NCBI RefSeq assembly: GCF_017315725.1
Contig: NZ_JAFLRG010000001.1
Coordinates: 310,001-374,000 of the forward strand
Direction: 5' to 3'
DNA: 64,000 bases
Source: Trinickia acidisoli
GTDB taxonomy: Bacteria > Pseudomonadota > Gammaproteobacteria > Burkholderiales > Burkholderiaceae
How positions within the stretch are numbered: the stretch's first letter is position 1; each line of letters starts with the position of its first letter. The notes beneath the pieces are model-generated. The model saw nothing but the letters and a program-made list of their open reading frames with translations. It was not told the DNA's origin and searched no databases. Below are positions 47,869 through 58,985 of this stretch, one piece after another. The position numbers and the translations under genes are program-made.

Positions 47869-48021
47869 GCAAGGCTTTTCGCGTATTTGCGTAAAAAGTC
47901 AGTGCCAGTTCGTGCGCGGCGATGCGCGCACAAAGCAGTGCGGCTCGCAGCCTGCGAGCCTCCTGGCACCGACATTTTGTAAATTAGCCCCGGCCAATCG
48001 CAGTCGGGAATGGAGAAAACG

Positions 48022-48681
48022 ATGAGCCTTGGACTTGTAGGTCGCAAGGTTGGCATGACCCGTATCTTCACGGCGGATGGGGACTCGATTCCCGTTACCG
48101 TGCTGGACGTGTCCGACAACCGCGTGGCGCAGATCAAGACCGTTGAAACGGATGGCTATACGGCCGTTCAAGTTGCATTCGGTGAGCGTCGCGCCTCGCG
48201 CGTGACGAAACCGTTGGCAGGTCACCTCGCCAAAGCCGGTGTGCAAGCCGGTGAAATTCTGAAGGAATTCAAGATTGACGCCGCAAAGGCTGCCGAGCTG
48301 TCCGCCGGTGCCGTGATCGGCGTTGACATCTTCGAAGTCGGCCAAAAGATCGATGTGCAAGGCGTATCGATCGGTAAGGGCTACGCCGGCACGATCAAGC
48401 GCTACAACTTCGCCTCGGGCCGTGCCTCGCACGGTAACTCGCGTTCGCACAACGTGCCGGGTTCGATTGGTATGGCGCAAGATCCGGGTCGCGTGTTCCC
48501 CGGCAAGCGCATGACGGGTCACATGGGTGACGATACCGTTACGGTGCAAAACCTCGAAATCGCTCGCATCGACGCCGATCGCAAGCTGCTGCTCGTCAAG
48601 GGCGCAGTGCCTGGCGCGAAGGGCGGCAAAGTTTTCGTGACGCCGGCAGTGAAGACGCGTGCCGCGAAAGGAGCGAAATAA
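48022..48681 (+). CDS. rplC: 50S ribosomal protein L3
   Basis: 219 residues from ATG 48022 ([17 protein letters not shown]). An in-frame ATG at 48010 overlaps the GGAG ribosome site, so is rejected. Conserved [21 protein letters not shown] and [15 protein letters not shown]. It reaches the peptidyl-transferase centre. The stop overlaps the rplD start by one base (TAATG). Confidence 0.98.
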   Translation: MSLGLVGRKVGMTRIFTADGDSIPVTVLDVSDNRVAQIKTVETDGYTAVQVAFGERRASRVTKPLAGHLAKAGVQAGEILKEFKIDAAKAAELSAGAVIGVDIFEVGQKIDVQGVSIGKGYAGTIKRYNFASGRASHGNSRSHNVPGSIGMAQDPGRVFPGKRMTGHMGDDTVTVQNLEIARIDADRKLLLVKGAVPGAKGGKVFVTPAVKTRAAKGAK

Positions 48682-49301
48682 TGGAACTGAAGCTCCTCAA
48701 TGCTAATGGTCAAGAAGGCGCAGGCGTGAACGCGTCGGACGTCGTGTTCGGCCGTGACTACAACGAAGCGCTGATTCACCAAGTCGTGGTGGCTTATCAA
48801 GCCAATGCCCGCAGCGGCAATCGCGCGCAGAAAGATCGCGAGCAAGTCAAGCACACGACGAAGAAGCCGTGGCGCCAGAAGGGTACGGGTCGTGCTCGTG
48901 CCGGTATGTCGTCGAGCCCGTTGTGGCGTGGCGGTGGTCGGATTTTCCCGAACTCGCCCGAAGAAAACTTCTCGCACAAGGTCAACAAGAAGATGCATCG
49001 TGCAGGCCTCTGCTCGATCTTCTCGCAGCTTGCCCGCGAAGGGCGTCTGTCGGTCGTTGAGGACATCGTCCTCGAAGCGCCGAAGACGAAGCTGCTGGCC
49101 GAAAAATTCAAGGCCATGGGTCTCGAGTCCGTGCTGGTCATCACCGACACGGTCGACGAGAACCTGTATCTCGCGTCGCGCAATCTGGCCCACGTGGCCG
49201 TTGTCGAGCCGCGTTACGCCGATCCGCTGTCGCTGATCTACTTCAAGAAAGTGCTGATCACGAAGGCAGCGGTCGCCCAGATCGAGGAGTTGCTGTCATG
49301 A
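48681..49301 (+). CDS. rplD: 50S ribosomal protein L4
   Basis: 206 residues. Conserved extended-loop region [33 protein letters not shown] lining the exit tunnel (macrolide site). L4 is the S10-operon autoregulator in E. coli, but no recognisable S10-type leader is seen here. Overlaps rplW by four bases (ATGA). Confidence 0.98.
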   Translation: MELKLLNANGQEGAGVNASDVVFGRDYNEALIHQVVVAYQANARSGNRAQKDREQVKHTTKKPWRQKGTGRARAGMSSSPLWRGGGRIFPNSPEENFSHKVNKKMHRAGLCSIFSQLAREGRLSVVEDIVLEAPKTKLLAEKFKAMGLESVLVITDTVDENLYLASRNLAHVAVVEPRYADPLSLIYFKKVLITKAAVAQIEELLS

Positions 49302-49612
49302 GCGAGATTCGCAAGAACGATCATCGTTTGATGCAGGTCCTGCTCGCGCCGGTGATCTCCGAAAAGGCGACGCTGGTGGCCGACAAGAACGAGCAAGTCG
49401 TGTTCGAAATCGCCCCCGACGCGACGAAGCAGGAAGTGAAGGCCGCCGTTGAGCTGCTGTTCAAGGTGGAAGTCGATTCCGTCAACGTGCTGAACGTGAA
49501 GGGCAAAGCCAAGCGCTTTGGCCGTTTCATGGGCAAGCGCAAGGACGTGAGGAAGGCGTACGTCTGCCTGAAGCCCGGCCAGGAAATCAACTTTGAAGCG
49601 GAGGCCAAGTAA
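49298..49612 (+). CDS. rplW: 50S ribosomal protein L23
   Basis: 104 residues. [34 protein letters not shown] and [24 protein letters not shown]. It sits at the tunnel exit and docks trigger factor and SRP. Its start overlaps the rplD stop; rplB follows two bases after its stop. Confidence 0.98.
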   Translation: MSEIRKNDHRLMQVLLAPVISEKATLVADKNEQVVFEIAPDATKQEVKAAVELLFKVEVDSVNVLNVKGKAKRFGRFMGKRKDVRKAYVCLKPGQEINFEAEAK

Positions 49613-49614
49613 TC

Positions 49615-50442
49615 ATGGCAATCGTGAAAGTTAAGCCGACTTCGCCGGGTCGCCGCGCGATGGTCAAGGTGGTCAACAAGGATTTGCACAAGGGCAAGCC
49701 GCATGCTGCGCTGCTCGAGGCGCAGAGCAAGGCTGCCGGCCGTAACAACAACGGCCACGTCACGACGCGTCACCAAGGTGGCGGTCACAAGCAACACTAC
49801 CGCGTCATCGATTTCCGTCGCACGAAGGATGGAATTCCGGCCAAGGTCGAGCGTCTCGAGTACGACCCGAACCGCAGCGCGAACATCGCGCTCGTGCTGT
49901 ACGCCGACGGTGAACGTCGCTACATCATCGCGTCGAAGGGCATGACGGTTGGTCAACAACTGATGTCGGGCTCCGAAGCGCCGATTCGTGCGGGCAACAC
50001 GCTGCCGATCCGCAACATTCCGGTCGGTACGACGATTCACTGCATCGAGATGCTGCCGGGCAAGGGCGCGCAAATCGCGCGTTCGGCCGGCACCTCGGCG
50101 ATGCTGCTGGCACGCGAAGGCACCTACGCGCAGGTTCGTCTGCGTTCGGGCGAAATCCGCCGCGTGCATATCGAGTGCCGCGCGACGATCGGCGAAGTGG
50201 GCAACGAAGAGCATAGCCTGCGCCAAATCGGTAAGGCTGGCGCGAACCGCTGGCGCGGTATCCGCCCGACGGTGCGTGGCGTCGCGATGAACCCGGTCGA
50301 CCACCCGCACGGTGGTGGTGAAGGCCGTACTGCTGCAGGCCGCCATCCGGTGAGCCCGTGGGGCCAGCAGACGAAGGGCTATCGCACCCGTCGCAACAAG
50401 CGCACGACGACGATGATCGTCCAGCGCCGTCACAAGCGTTAA
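49615..50442 (+). CDS. rplB: 50S ribosomal protein L2
   Basis: 275 residues. [20 protein letters not shown] early, [13 protein letters not shown], and the C-terminal [24 protein letters not shown] with the His needed for peptidyl transfer and subunit joining. Full length. Confidence 0.99.
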   Translation: MAIVKVKPTSPGRRAMVKVVNKDLHKGKPHAALLEAQSKAAGRNNNGHVTTRHQGGGHKQHYRVIDFRRTKDGIPAKVERLEYDPNRSANIALVLYADGERRYIIASKGMTVGQQLMSGSEAPIRAGNTLPIRNIPVGTTIHCIEMLPGKGAQIARSAGTSAMLLAREGTYAQVRLRSGEIRRVHIECRATIGEVGNEEHSLRQIGKAGANRWRGIRPTVRGVAMNPVDHPHGGGEGRTAAGRHPVSPWGQQTKGYRTRRNKRTTTMIVQRRHKR

Positions 50443-50452
50443 GGAGTAGGCA

Positions 50453-50728
50453 ATGGCACGTTCTGTTAAAAAAGGTCCGTTCTGCGACGCCCATTTGCTG
50501 AAGAAAGTTGAGGCGGCTGCAGCTACGCGCGACAAGAAGCCGATCAAGACCTGGTCGCGTCGCTCGACGATCCTCCCGGATTTCATCGGTTTGACGATCG
50601 CCGTGCACAACGGCCGTCAACACGTTCCGGTGTACATCTCGGAAAACATGGTCGGCCACAAGCTTGGCGAGTTCGCACTGACCCGGACGTTTAAGGGTCA
50701 CGCGGCCGACAAGAAGGCCAAGAAATAA
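50453..50728 (+). CDS. rpsS: 30S ribosomal protein S19
   Basis: 91 residues, AAGGAG upstream. [19 protein letters not shown] and [31 protein letters not shown]. Located in the 30S head near the A-site finger contact. Confidence 0.98.
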   Translation: MARSVKKGPFCDAHLLKKVEAAAATRDKKPIKTWSRRSTILPDFIGLTIAVHNGRQHVPVYISENMVGHKLGEFALTRTFKGHAADKKAKK

Positions 50729-50740
50729 GGGGCAATCAAG

Positions 50741-51070
50741 ATGGAAGTGAAAGCAATTCATCGCGGTGCCCGCATCTCGGCGCAGAAAACGCGCCTTGTG
50801 GCCGACCAGATCCGCGGTTTGCCGGTCGACAAGGCGCTGAACGTCCTGACGTTCTCGCCGAAGAAAGCGGCCGGCATCGTGAAGAAGGTCGTGCTGTCGG
50901 CGATCGCGAATGCGGAGCACAACGAAGGCGCCGATATCGACGAGCTCAAGATCAAGAGCATCTACGTCGACAAGGCTGCCTCGCTGAAGCGGTTCACCGC
51001 GCGCGCTAAAGGCCGCGGCAATCGCATCGAGAAGCAATCCTGTCACATCACAGTGACGGTCGGGAATTAA
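50741..51070 (+). CDS. rplV: 50S ribosomal protein L22
   Basis: 109 residues. [25 protein letters not shown], and the hairpin loop [23 protein letters not shown] that lines the exit tunnel near the macrolide site. Confidence 0.98.
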
Positions 51071-51081
51071 GGGGTCATACG

Positions 51082-51894
51082 ATGGGACAGAAAATTCATC
51101 CGACTGGCTTCCGTCTGGCCGTCAGCCGCAATTGGGCTTCGCGTTGGTACGCGAACAACAACAATTTCGCGGCGATGCTCCAGGAAGACATCGGTGTACG
51201 TGAATACCTGAAGAAGAAGCTGAAGAACGCTTCGGTCGGTCGCGTCATCATCGAGCGTCCGGCAAAGAACGCGCGCATCACGATTTTCAGTTCGCGTCCG
51301 GGTGTCGTCATCGGCAAGAAGGGCGAGGACATCGAGCAGCTCAAGTCCGAGTTGCAAAAGCGCATGGGCGTGCCCGTGCACGTGAACATCGAAGAAATCC
51401 GCAAGCCGGAAACCGATGCGCAGTTGATCGCCGATTCGATCACGCAGCAGCTCGAGCGTCGGATCATGTTCCGCCGCGCGATGAAGCGTGCGATGCAAAA
51501 CGCGATGCGTCTGGGCGCACAAGGTATCAAGATCATGAGCGCCGGCCGTCTGAACGGCATCGAGATCGCGCGCACGGAGTGGTATCGCGAAGGTCGCGTG
51601 CCTCTGCATACGCTGCGTGCCGACATCGATTACGCGACGTCGGAAGCGAAGACGACGTACGGCATCATCGGCGTGAAGGTGTGGGTCTACAAGGGCGACA
51701 CGCTCGGCCGTAACGATGCGCCGGTCGCCGAAGAAGCGCCGGAAGAAAAGCGTCCGCGCCGCAACGCGCGTCCGGGCGATCGCCGTCCCCGTCGTGACGG
51801 TGAAGGTGGCGCGCCGGCAGGTGCTCGCCGTGGCGCGCCGCGTCGCGGCGCCGCCGGCGGCAAGCCCGAAGGCGACGGCAAGACTGGAGAATAA
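51082..51894 (+). CDS. rpsC: 30S ribosomal protein S3
   Basis: 270 residues, longer than the 233 of E. coli. The KH domain has [16 protein letters not shown], followed by the conserved [23 protein letters not shown]. The extra length is a low-complexity Arg/Gly/Pro-rich tail from about residue 215 ([20 protein letters not shown]). S3 lines the mRNA entry site; the tail is common in this bacterial group. Confidence 0.98.
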   Translation: MGQKIHPTGFRLAVSRNWASRWYANNNNFAAMLQEDIGVREYLKKKLKNASVGRVIIERPAKNARITIFSSRPGVVIGKKGEDIEQLKSELQKRMGVPVHVNIEEIRKPETDAQLIADSITQQLERRIMFRRAMKRAMQNAMRLGAQGIKIMSAGRLNGIEIARTEWYREGRVPLHTLRADIDYATSEAKTTYGIIGVKVWVYKGDTLGRNDAPVAEEAPEEKRPRRNARPGDRRPRRDGEGGAPAGARRGAPRRGAAGGKPEGDGKTGE

Positions 51895-51896
51895 CG

Positions 51897-52313
51897 ATGC
51901 TGCAACCGAAACGCAGGAAGTATCGCAAAGAGCAGAAGGGTCGCAACACCGGTGTGGCAACGCGCGGCAACGCCGTGTCATTCGGTGAATTCGGCCTGAA
52001 GGCTATCGGTCGCGGCCGTCTGACCGCGCGCCAAATCGAAGCGGCGCGTCGTGCCATGACGCGTCACATCAAGCGCGGCGGCCGCATCTGGATCCGCATT
52101 TTCCCGGACAAGCCGATCTCGCAAAAGCCGGCTGAAGTACGGATGGGTAACGGGAAGGGTAATCCTGAGTACTACGTCGCCGAGATCCAGCCGGGCAAAA
52201 TGCTGTACGAAATGGATGGCGTAACCGAAGAGTTGGCGCGTGAAGCGTTCCGTCTGGCTGCAGCGAAGCTGCCGCTGAAGACGGCGTTCATCGTTCGTCA
52301 GCTCGGCGCCTAA
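51897..52313 (+). CDS. rplP: 50S ribosomal protein L16
   Basis: 138 residues, two bases after rps[17 protein letters not shown] start, [33 protein letters not shown]. Needed for A-site tRNA binding; the conserved Arg hydroxylated by YcfD in E. coli lies in the last stretch. Confidence 0.98.
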   Translation: MLQPKRRKYRKEQKGRNTGVATRGNAVSFGEFGLKAIGRGRLTARQIEAARRAMTRHIKRGGRIWIRIFPDKPISQKPAEVRMGNGKGNPEYYVAEIQPGKMLYEMDGVTEELAREAFRLAAAKLPLKTAFIVRQLGA

Positions 52314-52323
52314 GGAGTAAATG

Positions 52324-52518
52324 ATGAAGGCTTCCGAACTTCACCAAAAAGACAAGGCCGCGCTCAACAAGGAGCTGTCGGACCTGTTGAAAGCGCAATT
52401 CGGCCTGCGCATGCAACTCGCGACGCAGCAGCTCACGAACACGAGCCAGCTGAAGAAGGTTCGTCGCGACATCGCACGTGTGCGGACCGTCCTGACTGAG
52501 AAGGCGAACCAGAAATGA
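52324..52518 (+). CDS. rpmC: 50S ribosomal protein L29
   Basis: 64 residues from the second of two adjacent ATGs (52321 and 52324); AAGGAG favours either. [52 protein letters not shown] is a two-helix protein at the tunnel exit. Its stop overlaps the rpsQ start by four bases. Confidence 0.96.
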   Translation: MKASELHQKDKAALNKELSDLLKAQFGLRMQLATQQLTNTSQLKKVRRDIARVRTVLTEKANQK

Positions 52519-52787
52519 ACGATAGCGTGAAAACCTCGCTCAAGCGGACGCTGATCGGCAAGGTCGTCAGCAACAAGATGGACAAGACGGTCACGGTGCT
52601 CGTCGAGCACCGCGTGAAGCACCCGATCTACGGCAAGTATGTCGTGCGCTCGAAGAAGTACCATGCGCATGACGATGCGAACACGTTCAACGAGGGCGAC
52701 CTCGTTGAAATCCAGGAAACGCGTCCGATCTCGAAGACGAAAGCCTGGACGGTGTCCCGCCTTGTCGAAGCCGCGCGTGTAATCTAA
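52515..52787 (+). CDS. rpsQ: 30S ribosomal protein S17
   Basis: 90 residues. [45 protein letters not shown], an OB-fold 16S binder. Last gene of the S10 cluster; a 291-base gap with its own promoter follows. Confidence 0.98.
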   Translation: MNDSVKTSLKRTLIGKVVSNKMDKTVTVLVEHRVKHPIYGKYVVRSKKYHAHDDANTFNEGDLVEIQETRPISKTKAWTVSRLVEAARVI

Positions 52788-52832
52788 AGGCGGCTAGGTA
52801 GTAGAAGTCGTTGAAATCGCAATAGATTTCGC

Positions 52833-52865
52833 TTGCAAGGCCGAGATTGTTTGATATAATCTCGG
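52833..52865 (+). promoter_or_regulatory. spc-cluster promoter with overlapping inverted repeat
   Basis: TTGCAA (52833-52838), a 16-base spacer and a perfect TATAAT (52855-52860), about 215 bases before rplN. A perfect 8-bp inverted repeat CCGAGATT/AATCTCGG (52841-52848 with 52858-52865) overlaps the -10. The rest of the 52788-53078 gap has no gene. Confidence 0.8.
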
Positions 52866-53078
52866 TCTTCCCTCTTTATGGGATCCGCTGCGGACGAAGT
52901 GGAAGGGAAGCGGAAGGGCGCCAGCCTGCTCCGAAGCATCACTCGATTGCGATGGCGGTTTCGTGTGCCGTCGCTGCTGTTCCAACCCAAGCAGCCAAGC
53001 AGCAGCGCGGCTGACGGGACCAAGACTGACCGGCTGAACCATGGTGGTGCAGGCGGATTAAGTTGGGAAAGATAAACC

Positions 53079-53447
53079 ATGATCCAGACCGAATCTCGGC
53101 TTGAAGTGGCCGACAACACGGGTGCACGTGAAGTCATGTGCATCAAAGTGCTCGGCGGCTCGAAGCGTCGTTACGCCAATATCGGCGACATCATCAAGGT
53201 GAGCGTCAAAGAGGCAACGCCGCGCGGGCGCGTGAAGAAAGGCGAAATCTACAACGCCGTGGTGGTTCGCACTGCTAAGGGCGTGCGTCGCCAAGACGGC
53301 TCGCTGATCAAGTTCGACGGCAATGCCGCCGTCCTGTTGAATGCCAAGCTCGAGCCCATCGGCACCCGCATTTTTGGGCCGGTCACGCGTGAGTTGCGTA
53401 GCGAACGGTTCATGAAGATCGTTTCGCTGGCCCCCGAAGTGCTGTAA
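53079..53447 (+). CDS. rplN: 50S ribosomal protein L14
   Basis: 122 residues. [33 protein letters not shown] and [25 protein letters not shown]. First gene of the spc cluster; it lies at the subunit interface and binds silencing factor RsfS. Confidence 0.99.
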   Translation: MIQTESRLEVADNTGAREVMCIKVLGGSKRRYANIGDIIKVSVKEATPRGRVKKGEIYNAVVVRTAKGVRRQDGSLIKFDGNAAVLLNAKLEPIGTRIFGPVTRELRSERFMKIVSLAPEVL

Positions 53448-53456
53448 GGAGTCGCG

Positions 53457-53765
53457 ATGAACAAGATTCGCAAGGGTGACGAAGTCGTCGTCATCACCGG
53501 CAAAGACAAAGGCAAGCGCGGTGTCGTGCTCGTCGTCGCCGAAGAACACGTGACGGTGGAAGGCATCAATCTCGTCAAGAAGCACGTCAAGCCGAACCCG
53601 ATGAAGGGTACGACGGGTGGCGTGGAAGCGAAGACGATGCCGCTGCACATTTCGAATGTCGCGCTTGTCGACGCGAACGGCAAAGCCTCGCGTGTGGGCA
53701 TCAAGGTCGAGGAAGGCAAGAAGGTTCGCTTCCTGAAGACGACCGGTGCCGTGCTGAGCGCCTGA
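53457..53765 (+). CDS. rplX: 50S ribosomal protein L24
   Basis: 102 residues, AAGGAG upstream. A KOW motif is visible ([20 protein letters not shown]), followed by [29 protein letters not shown]. One of the two assembly initiators of the 50S subunit. Confidence 0.98.
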   Translation: MNKIRKGDEVVVITGKDKGKRGVVLVVAEEHVTVEGINLVKKHVKPNPMKGTTGGVEAKTMPLHISNVALVDANGKASRVGIKVEEGKKVRFLKTTGAVLSA

Positions 53766-53782
53766 CGCTGCGGAGTATAAAA

Positions 53783-54322
53783 ATGGCTCGTTTGCAAGAG
53801 TTTTACAAAGAGAAGGTCGTTCCCGGCCTCACCGAGAAGTTCGGTTACAAGTCGATCATGGAAGTGCCGCGCATCACCAAGATCACCCTGAACATGGGTC
53901 TTGGCGAAGCCGTCGCCGACAAGAAGATCATCGAAAACGCCGTTGGCGATCTGACGAAGATCGCAGGTCAAAAGCCGGTTGTGACGAAAGCTCGCAAGGC
54001 AATCGCGGGCTTCAAGATCCGCCAAGGCTACCCGATCGGTGCGATGGTCACGCTGCGCGGCCGCGCGATGTACGAATTCCTCGATCGTTTCGTCACGGTG
54101 GCCCTGCCGCGCGTGCGCGACTTCCGTGGTGTTTCGGGGCGTGCGTTCGATGGCCGCGGCAACTACAACATCGGTGTGAAAGAGCAGATCATTTTCCCCG
54201 AAATCGACTACGACAAGATCGACGCGCTGCGTGGGCTGAACATCAGCATCACCACGACCGCGAAGACCGACGAAGAAGCCAAGGCACTGCTCGCCAGCTT
54301 CAAGTTCCCGTTCAGAAACTGA
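53783..54322 (+). CDS. rplE: 50S ribosomal protein L5
   Basis: 179 residues. [26 protein letters not shown] and [34 protein letters not shown]. Binds 5S rRNA and the P-site tRNA. Confidence 0.99.
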   Translation: MARLQEFYKEKVVPGLTEKFGYKSIMEVPRITKITLNMGLGEAVADKKIIENAVGDLTKIAGQKPVVTKARKAIAGFKIRQGYPIGAMVTLRGRAMYEFLDRFVTVALPRVRDFRGVSGRAFDGRGNYNIGVKEQIIFPEIDYDKIDALRGLNISITTTAKTDEEAKALLASFKFPFRN

Positions 54323-54329
54323 GGTTACC

Positions 54330-54635
54330 GTGGCTAAACTGGCACTGATCGAACGTGAAAAGAAGCGCGCCCGCCTGGCGGCGAAGTTCGCTCCGAAGCG
54401 TGAAGCGCTGAAGGCGATCATCGACGACCAATCGAAGTCGGAAGAAGAGCGCTACGCAGCCCGTCTCGAGCTGCAACAACTGCCCCGTAACGCGAACCCG
54501 ACGCGCAAGCGCAACCGCTGCGCCATCACGGGTCGTCCGCGTGGCACGTTCCGCAAGTTCGGACTTGCGCGTAACAAGATTCGCGAAATCGCATTCCGCG
54601 GCGAGATCCCCGGCCTGACCAAGGCGAGCTGGTAA
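54330..54635 (+). CDS. rpsN: 30S ribosomal protein S14 (zinc-free type)
   Basis: 101 residues from a GTG start. [55 protein letters not shown]. Only one cysteine is present, so this is the long zinc-independent form, not the four-Cys form. Confidence 0.98.
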   Translation: MAKLALIEREKKRARLAAKFAPKREALKAIIDDQSKSEEERYAARLELQQLPRNANPTRKRNRCAITGRPRGTFRKFGLARNKIREIAFRGEIPGLTKASW

Positions 54636-54649
54636 TAGGAGAAACATAA

Positions 54650-55045
54650 ATGAGCATGAGTGATCCTATCGCCGATATGCTGACTCGCATCCGCAACGCG
54701 CAGATGGTCGAGAAGGTTTCGGTGACGATGCCCTCGTCGAAGGTCAAGGTGGCGATTGCCCAAGTCCTGAAGGACGAAGGCTATATCGACAACTTCGCAG
54801 TGAAGTCGGACGGCGCGAAGTCGGAATTGAACATCGCGTTGAAGTACTACGCCGGACGCCCCGTGATCGAGCGCCTCGAACGCGTTTCGAAGCCCGGCCT
54901 GCGCGTGTACCGCGGTCGCAATGACATTCCGCAGGTCATGAACGGCCTCGGTGTGGCGATCGTTTCGACGCCCAAGGGTGTGATGACTGATCGCAAGGCC
55001 CGCGCCAATGGCGTCGGCGGCGAAGTCATCTGCTACGTCGCTTAA
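54650..55045 (+). CDS. rpsH: 30S ribosomal protein S8
   Basis: 131 residues, AGGAGAAAC upstream. [19 protein letters not shown] and [23 protein letters not shown] primary 16S binder; in E. coli it represses the spc operon by binding the rplE start region. Confidence 0.98.
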   Translation: MSMSDPIADMLTRIRNAQMVEKVSVTMPSSKVKVAIAQVLKDEGYIDNFAVKSDGAKSELNIALKYYAGRPVIERLERVSKPGLRVYRGRNDIPQVMNGLGVAIVSTPKGVMTDRKARANGVGGEVICYVA

Positions 55046-55066
55046 CGCCGAAAGAGGAGAAGAAAT

Positions 55067-55597
55067 ATGTCTCGAGTAGGTAAAAGCCCGGTCGCGCTCG
55101 ATGGCGCCGAAGTGAAGGTCACCGACGACCTCATTACGGTGAAGGGCCCGCTCGGCACGATTTCGCAAGCGCAAAACAAGCTCGTGAAGATCGTCGTCGA
55201 TGGCACCGTTCTGAAGTTCGAGCCGGTGAACGACAGCCGTGAAGCGAACGCGATGTCGGGCACGATGCGCGCGATTGTCGCGAACATGGTGCGCGGCGCG
55301 ACGAAGGGTTTCGAGCGTAAGCTCAACCTCGTCGGCGTTGGTTATCGTGCGCAAGCGCAAGGCGACAAGCTGAACCTGTCGCTGGGTTTCTCGCACCCCG
55401 TGGTGCACCAAATGCCGGAAGGCGTGAAGGCTGAAACCCCGTCGCAAACGGAAATCGTGATCAAGGGGATCGACAAGCAGAAGGTCGGCCAAGTCGCTGC
55501 CGAAGTGCGCGGCTACCGTCCGCCTGAGCCTTATAAAGGCAAGGGCGTGCGCTATGCCGACGAGGTGGTGATCCTCAAAGAAACGAAGAAGAAGTAA
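55067..55597 (+). CDS. rplF: 50S ribosomal protein L6
   Basis: 176 residues. [42 protein letters not shown], and the C-terminal [18 protein letters not shown]. Lies near the sarcin-ricin loop. Confidence 0.99.
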   Translation: MSRVGKSPVALDGAEVKVTDDLITVKGPLGTISQAQNKLVKIVVDGTVLKFEPVNDSREANAMSGTMRAIVANMVRGATKGFERKLNLVGVGYRAQAQGDKLNLSLGFSHPVVHQMPEGVKAETPSQTEIVIKGIDKQKVGQVAAEVRGYRPPEPYKGKGVRYADEVVILKETKKK

Positions 55598-55609
55598 GGG
55601 TGCGCAATC

Positions 55610-55975
55610 ATGGATAAAGCTCAATCTCGCCTGCGCCGCGCTCGTCAGACGCGTATCAAGATCGCCGAACTGCAGGTCGCGCGCCTTGCCGTGCATCGCA
55701 CGAACACGCACATCTACGCGCAAGTGTTCTCGCCTTGCGGTACCAAGGTGCTCGCCAGTGCATCGACGCTCGAAGCTGAAGTGCGCGCGCAATTGGCCGA
55801 CCAGTCGGGCAAGGGCGGCAACATCGCCGCCGCCACGCTGATCGGCAAACGTATCGCTGAAAAAGCCAAGGCTGCCGGCGTCGAATCCGTCGCCTTCGAT
55901 CGCTCGGGCTTTCGCTACCACGGCCGCGTGAAAGCGCTGGCCGATGCGGCGCGCGAAGCCGGGCTCAAGTTCTAA
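55610..55975 (+). CDS. rplR: 50S ribosomal protein L18
   Basis: 121 residues. [39 protein letters not shown], and the end [26 protein letters not shown]. Brings 5S rRNA into the 50S subunit with L5. Confidence 0.98.
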   Translation: MDKAQSRLRRARQTRIKIAELQVARLAVHRTNTHIYAQVFSPCGTKVLASASTLEAEVRAQLADQSGKGGNIAAATLIGKRIAEKAKAAGVESVAFDRSGFRYHGRVKALADAAREAGLKF

Positions 55976-55988
55976 GGAAGAATTCGTC

Positions 55989-56507
55989 ATGGCAAAGATG
56001 CAAGCGAAAGTTCAGGCTGACGAACGCGACGACGGCCTTCGCGAAAAAATGATCTCGGTCAACCGCGTGACCAAGGTGGTGAAGGGCGGCCGGATTCTCG
56101 GCTTCGCCGCACTGACCGTGGTTGGCGACGGTGATGGCCGCGTCGGTATGGGCAAGGGCAAGGCGAAGGAAGTGCCCGTGGCCGTGCAAAAGGCAATGGA
56201 ACAGGCTCGTCGCAACATGTTCAAGGTGCCGCTGAAGAACGGCACGCTGCAGCATGAAGTGCACGGCAAGCATGGCGCGTCGGTGGTTCTGCTCGCTCCG
56301 GCGAAAGACGGTACCGGTGTGATCGCCGGTGGCCCGATGCGCGCAGTGTTCGACGTGATGGGCGTGCAAAACGTCGTCGCGAAGAGCCACGGTTCGACGA
56401 ACCCGTACAACCTCGTGCGTGCCACGCTCGACGGGCTGCGCAAGCAGTCGACGCCGGCGGACATCGCTGCGAAGCGCGGCAAGTCGGTCGAAGATATTTT
56501 GGGCTAA
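55989..56507 (+). CDS. rpsE: 30S ribosomal protein S5
   Basis: 172 residues from ATG 55989 ([16 protein letters not shown]), with AAGGAAG upstream; the frame back to 55944 overlaps rplR and is not the start. [21 protein letters not shown] and [23 protein letters not shown]. It guards decoding accuracy at the mRNA entry. Confidence 0.98.
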   Translation: MAKMQAKVQADERDDGLREKMISVNRVTKVVKGGRILGFAALTVVGDGDGRVGMGKGKAKEVPVAVQKAMEQARRNMFKVPLKNGTLQHEVHGKHGASVVLLAPAKDGTGVIAGGPMRAVFDVMGVQNVVAKSHGSTNPYNLVRATLDGLRKQSTPADIAAKRGKSVEDILG

Positions 56508-56523
56508 TGCCTAGGTGGTCACC

Positions 56524-56706
56524 ATGTCTGAAAAAACTGTCAAGGTTCAGCTCGTCAAGAGCCTGATTGGGACCCGCGAATCGCACCGTGCCACGGTGCG
56601 TGGCCTGGGCCTGCGCCGACTCAACTCGGTCAGCGAGCTGCAAGATACGCCCGCTGTGCGCGGCATGATCAACAAGGTTTCGTACCTTGTTAAGGTCGTG
56701 AGCTGA
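56524..56706 (+). CDS. rpmD: 50S ribosomal protein L30
   Basis: 60 residues from ATG 56524 ([20 protein letters not shown]). An in-frame start at 56515 is less likely, being only seven bases after the rpsE stop. [32 protein letters not shown] is typical of the short bacterial L30. Confidence 0.97.
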   Translation: MSEKTVKVQLVKSLIGTRESHRATVRGLGLRRLNSVSELQDTPAVRGMINKVSYLVKVVS

Positions 56707-56734
56707 AGCGGACCAGGGACTCGAGGAGTTGAAT

Positions 56735-57169
56735 ATGGAATTGAATAACCTGAAGCCGGCTGCGGGCGCCAAGCACGCGAAGCGTCGTGTCGGCCGCGGT
56801 ATCGGCTCCGGCCTCGGCAAGACGGCCGGCCGTGGTCACAAAGGCCAGAAATCGCGTTCGGGCGGCTTTCACAAGGTCGGCTTCGAAGGCGGTCAAATGC
56901 CGCTGCAACGTCGTCTGCCCAAGCGCGGGTTCACGTCGCTGACGAAGGAATTCGTCGGTGAAGTGCGCCTCTCCGATCTGCAAGCGCTGCCTGTCGACGA
57001 AATCGATCTGCTCGCGCTGAAGCAAGCGGGTCTCGTCGGTGAACTGACGAAGAGCGCCAAGATTATCGCCACGGGCGAGATCTCGCGTAAAGTCGTCGTG
57101 AAGGGCCTCGGTGCGACGAAGGGCGCACGCGCTGCGATCGAAGCGGCCGGCGGCTCGTTCGCCGAGTAA
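56735..57169 (+). CDS. rplO: 50S ribosomal protein L15
   Basis: 144 residues from ATG 56735 ([22 protein letters not shown]), six bases after GAGGAG. Gly/Arg-rich N-terminus [24 protein letters not shown] and [19 protein letters not shown] late assembly protein; followed by secY. Confidence 0.98.
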   Translation: MELNNLKPAAGAKHAKRRVGRGIGSGLGKTAGRGHKGQKSRSGGFHKVGFEGGQMPLQRRLPKRGFTSLTKEFVGEVRLSDLQALPVDEIDLLALKQAGLVGELTKSAKIIATGEISRKVVVKGLGATKGARAAIEAAGGSFAE

Positions 57170-57230
57170 TTGGCTTTCGATCGCGTGAAAGACCGATTGC
57201 CGTCCATGGCATTTGCATCGGAGAAGGTAC

Positions 57231-58580
57231 TTGGCTAACAGCCCGAGTCTCGCAAAAACCGGTCGAAGCACGGCGAAGTTCGGCGATCTGCGTCGGCGGG
57301 CAGTATTCCTGCTGCTGGCGCTGGTCGTCTACCGTATCGGCGCGCATATTCCGGTGCCGGGGATCGACCCGGATCAGTTGGCGAAGCTGTTCCAGAGCCA
57401 ATCGGGCGGCATCCTGGGCATGTTCAACATGTTCTCGGGTGGCGCGCTGTCGCGGTTCACGATTTTCGCGTTGGGGATCATGCCGTACATCTCCTCGTCG
57501 ATCATCATGCAGTTGCTTGCGATCGTGTCGCCACAGCTCGAAGCGCTGAAGAAGGAAGGCCAGGCAGGGCAGCGCAAGATCACGCAGTACACGCGGATCT
57601 TCACGGTCGTGCTGGCGACATTCCAGGCGTTCGGCATTGCCGTCGCGCTCGAGAATCAGCCGGGGCTCGTGATCGATCCAGGCATGGTGTTTCGCCTGAC
57701 GACGGTCGTGACGCTCGTGACGGGCACGATGTTCCTGATGTGGCTTGGCGAGCAGATCACGGAACGCGGTCTCGGCAACGGGATCTCGATCATCATCTTC
57801 GGCGGGATTGCAGCAGGATTCCCGAACGCGGTGGGCGGGCTCGTTTCGCTCGTACAGTCCGGTTCGATGAATCCGTTCACGGCGATCATCGTGGTGGCGC
57901 TGATTGGGGCGGTGACGTACGTCGTCGTGTTCATCGAGCGCGGTCAACGCAAGATTCTCGTGAATTACGCGAAGCGCCAGGTCGGTAACAAGATTTACGG
58001 CGGACAGTCATCGCACTTGCCGCTCAAGCTGAACATGTCGGGCGTGATTCCGCCGATCTTCGCATCGTCGATCATCCTGTTCCCGGCAACCATTCTTGGT
58101 TGGTTCAGCTCGGGCGCGCGCGGTAGCTGGCTCACCGACACGCTGCACAACGTGGCCGATGCGATCAAGCCCGGCCAGCCCGTGTACGTGTTGCTGTACG
58201 CGTTGGCGATCATCTTCTTCTGCTTCTTCTACACCGCGCTGGTGTTCAACAGCAGAGAGACGGCCGACAACCTGAAGAAGAGCGGTGCGTTCGTTCCGGG
58301 TATTCGTCCGGGCGACCAGACCGCGCGGTATATCGACCGCATCCTCACGCGTCTGACGCTGGCCGGTGCGATCTACATCGTGTTCGTCTGCCTGCTGCCC
58401 GAGTTTTTGGTGCTGCGCTGGAACGTGCCGTTTTATTTTGGCGGAACGTCGCTGCTGATCATCGTTGTCGTCACGATGGACTTCATGGCGCAAGTGCAGT
58501 CGTACGTTATGTCGCAACAGTATGAGTCGTTGCTCAAGAAGGCGAACTTCAAGGGCGGCGGCAACATTCCGATGCGTTGA
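57231..58580 (+). CDS. secY: Preprotein translocase subunit SecY
   Basis: 449 residues. The start is placed at TTG 57231 ([22 protein letters not shown]), seven bases after GGAGAA; an upstream ATG would be in another frame. Ten hydrophobic segments are visible. Signatures are [11 protein letters not shown], the plug region [35 protein letters not shown], and the loop [19 protein letters not shown]. Forms the inner-membrane protein channel with SecE and SecG. Confidence 0.98.
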   Translation: MANSPSLAKTGRSTAKFGDLRRRAVFLLLALVVYRIGAHIPVPGIDPDQLAKLFQSQSGGILGMFNMFSGGALSRFTIFALGIMPYISSSIIMQLLAIVSPQLEALKKEGQAGQRKITQYTRIFTVVLATFQAFGIAVALENQPGLVIDPGMVFRLTTVVTLVTGTMFLMWLGEQITERGLGNGISIIIFGGIAAGFPNAVGGLVSLVQSGSMNPFTAIIVVALIGAVTYVVVFIERGQRKILVNYAKRQVGNKIYGGQSSHLPLKLNMSGVIPPIFASSIILFPATILGWFSSGARGSWLTDTLHNVADAIKPGQPVYVLLYALAIIFFCFFYTALVFNSRETADNLKKSGAFVPGIRPGDQTARYIDRILTRLTLAGAIYIVFVCLLPEFLVLRWNVPFYFGGTSLLIIVVVTMDFMAQVQSYVMSQQYESLLKKANFKGGGNIPMR

Positions 58581-58588
58581 AAGGACTT

Positions 58589-58807
58589 ATGGCCAAAGAC
58601 GATGTAATCCAGATGCAGGGTGAGGTCATCGAAAACCTGCCCAATGCTACCTTCCGCGTGAAGCTGGAAAACGGTCATGTCGTGTTGGGGCATATCTCCG
58701 GCAAGATGCGCATGCATTACATCCGCATCTTGCCCGGCGACAAGGTGACAGTTGAGTTGACGCCCTACGATCTGTCGCGTGCGCGGATCGTGTTCCGGGC
58801 GAAGTGA
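58589..58807 (+). CDS. infA: Translation initiation factor IF-1
   Basis: 72 residues from ATG 58589 ([30 protein letters not shown]), with AAGGAC upstream. An OB-fold ([33 protein letters not shown]) that covers the A site during initiation. Sits between secY and rpmJ. Confidence 0.98.
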   Translation: MAKDDVIQMQGEVIENLPNATFRVKLENGHVVLGHISGKMRMHYIRILPGDKVTVELTPYDLSRARIVFRAK

Positions 58808-58827
58808 TTTGAAAAAAGGGTAATATC

Positions 58828-58944
58828 ATGAAAGTGATGGCATCGGTTAAGCGCATTTGCCGCAATTGCAAGATCATCAAGCGCAAAGGTGTCGTGCGCG
58901 TGATTTGCAGCTCTGATCCGCGCCACAAACAGCGCCAAGGCTGA
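58828..58944 (+). CDS. rpmJ: 50S ribosomal protein L36
   Basis: 38 residues, AAAAGGG upstream. [20 protein letters not shown], then [14 protein letters not shown]. The CxxC, third Cys and His form the zinc-binding (C+) version. The smallest gene here; it lies 20 bases after infA and 41 before rpsM. Confidence 0.97.
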
Positions 58945-58985
58945 ACGCCGCGCTTTTGCTTGCGCTTTTTGTTTGAGGAAAAACG

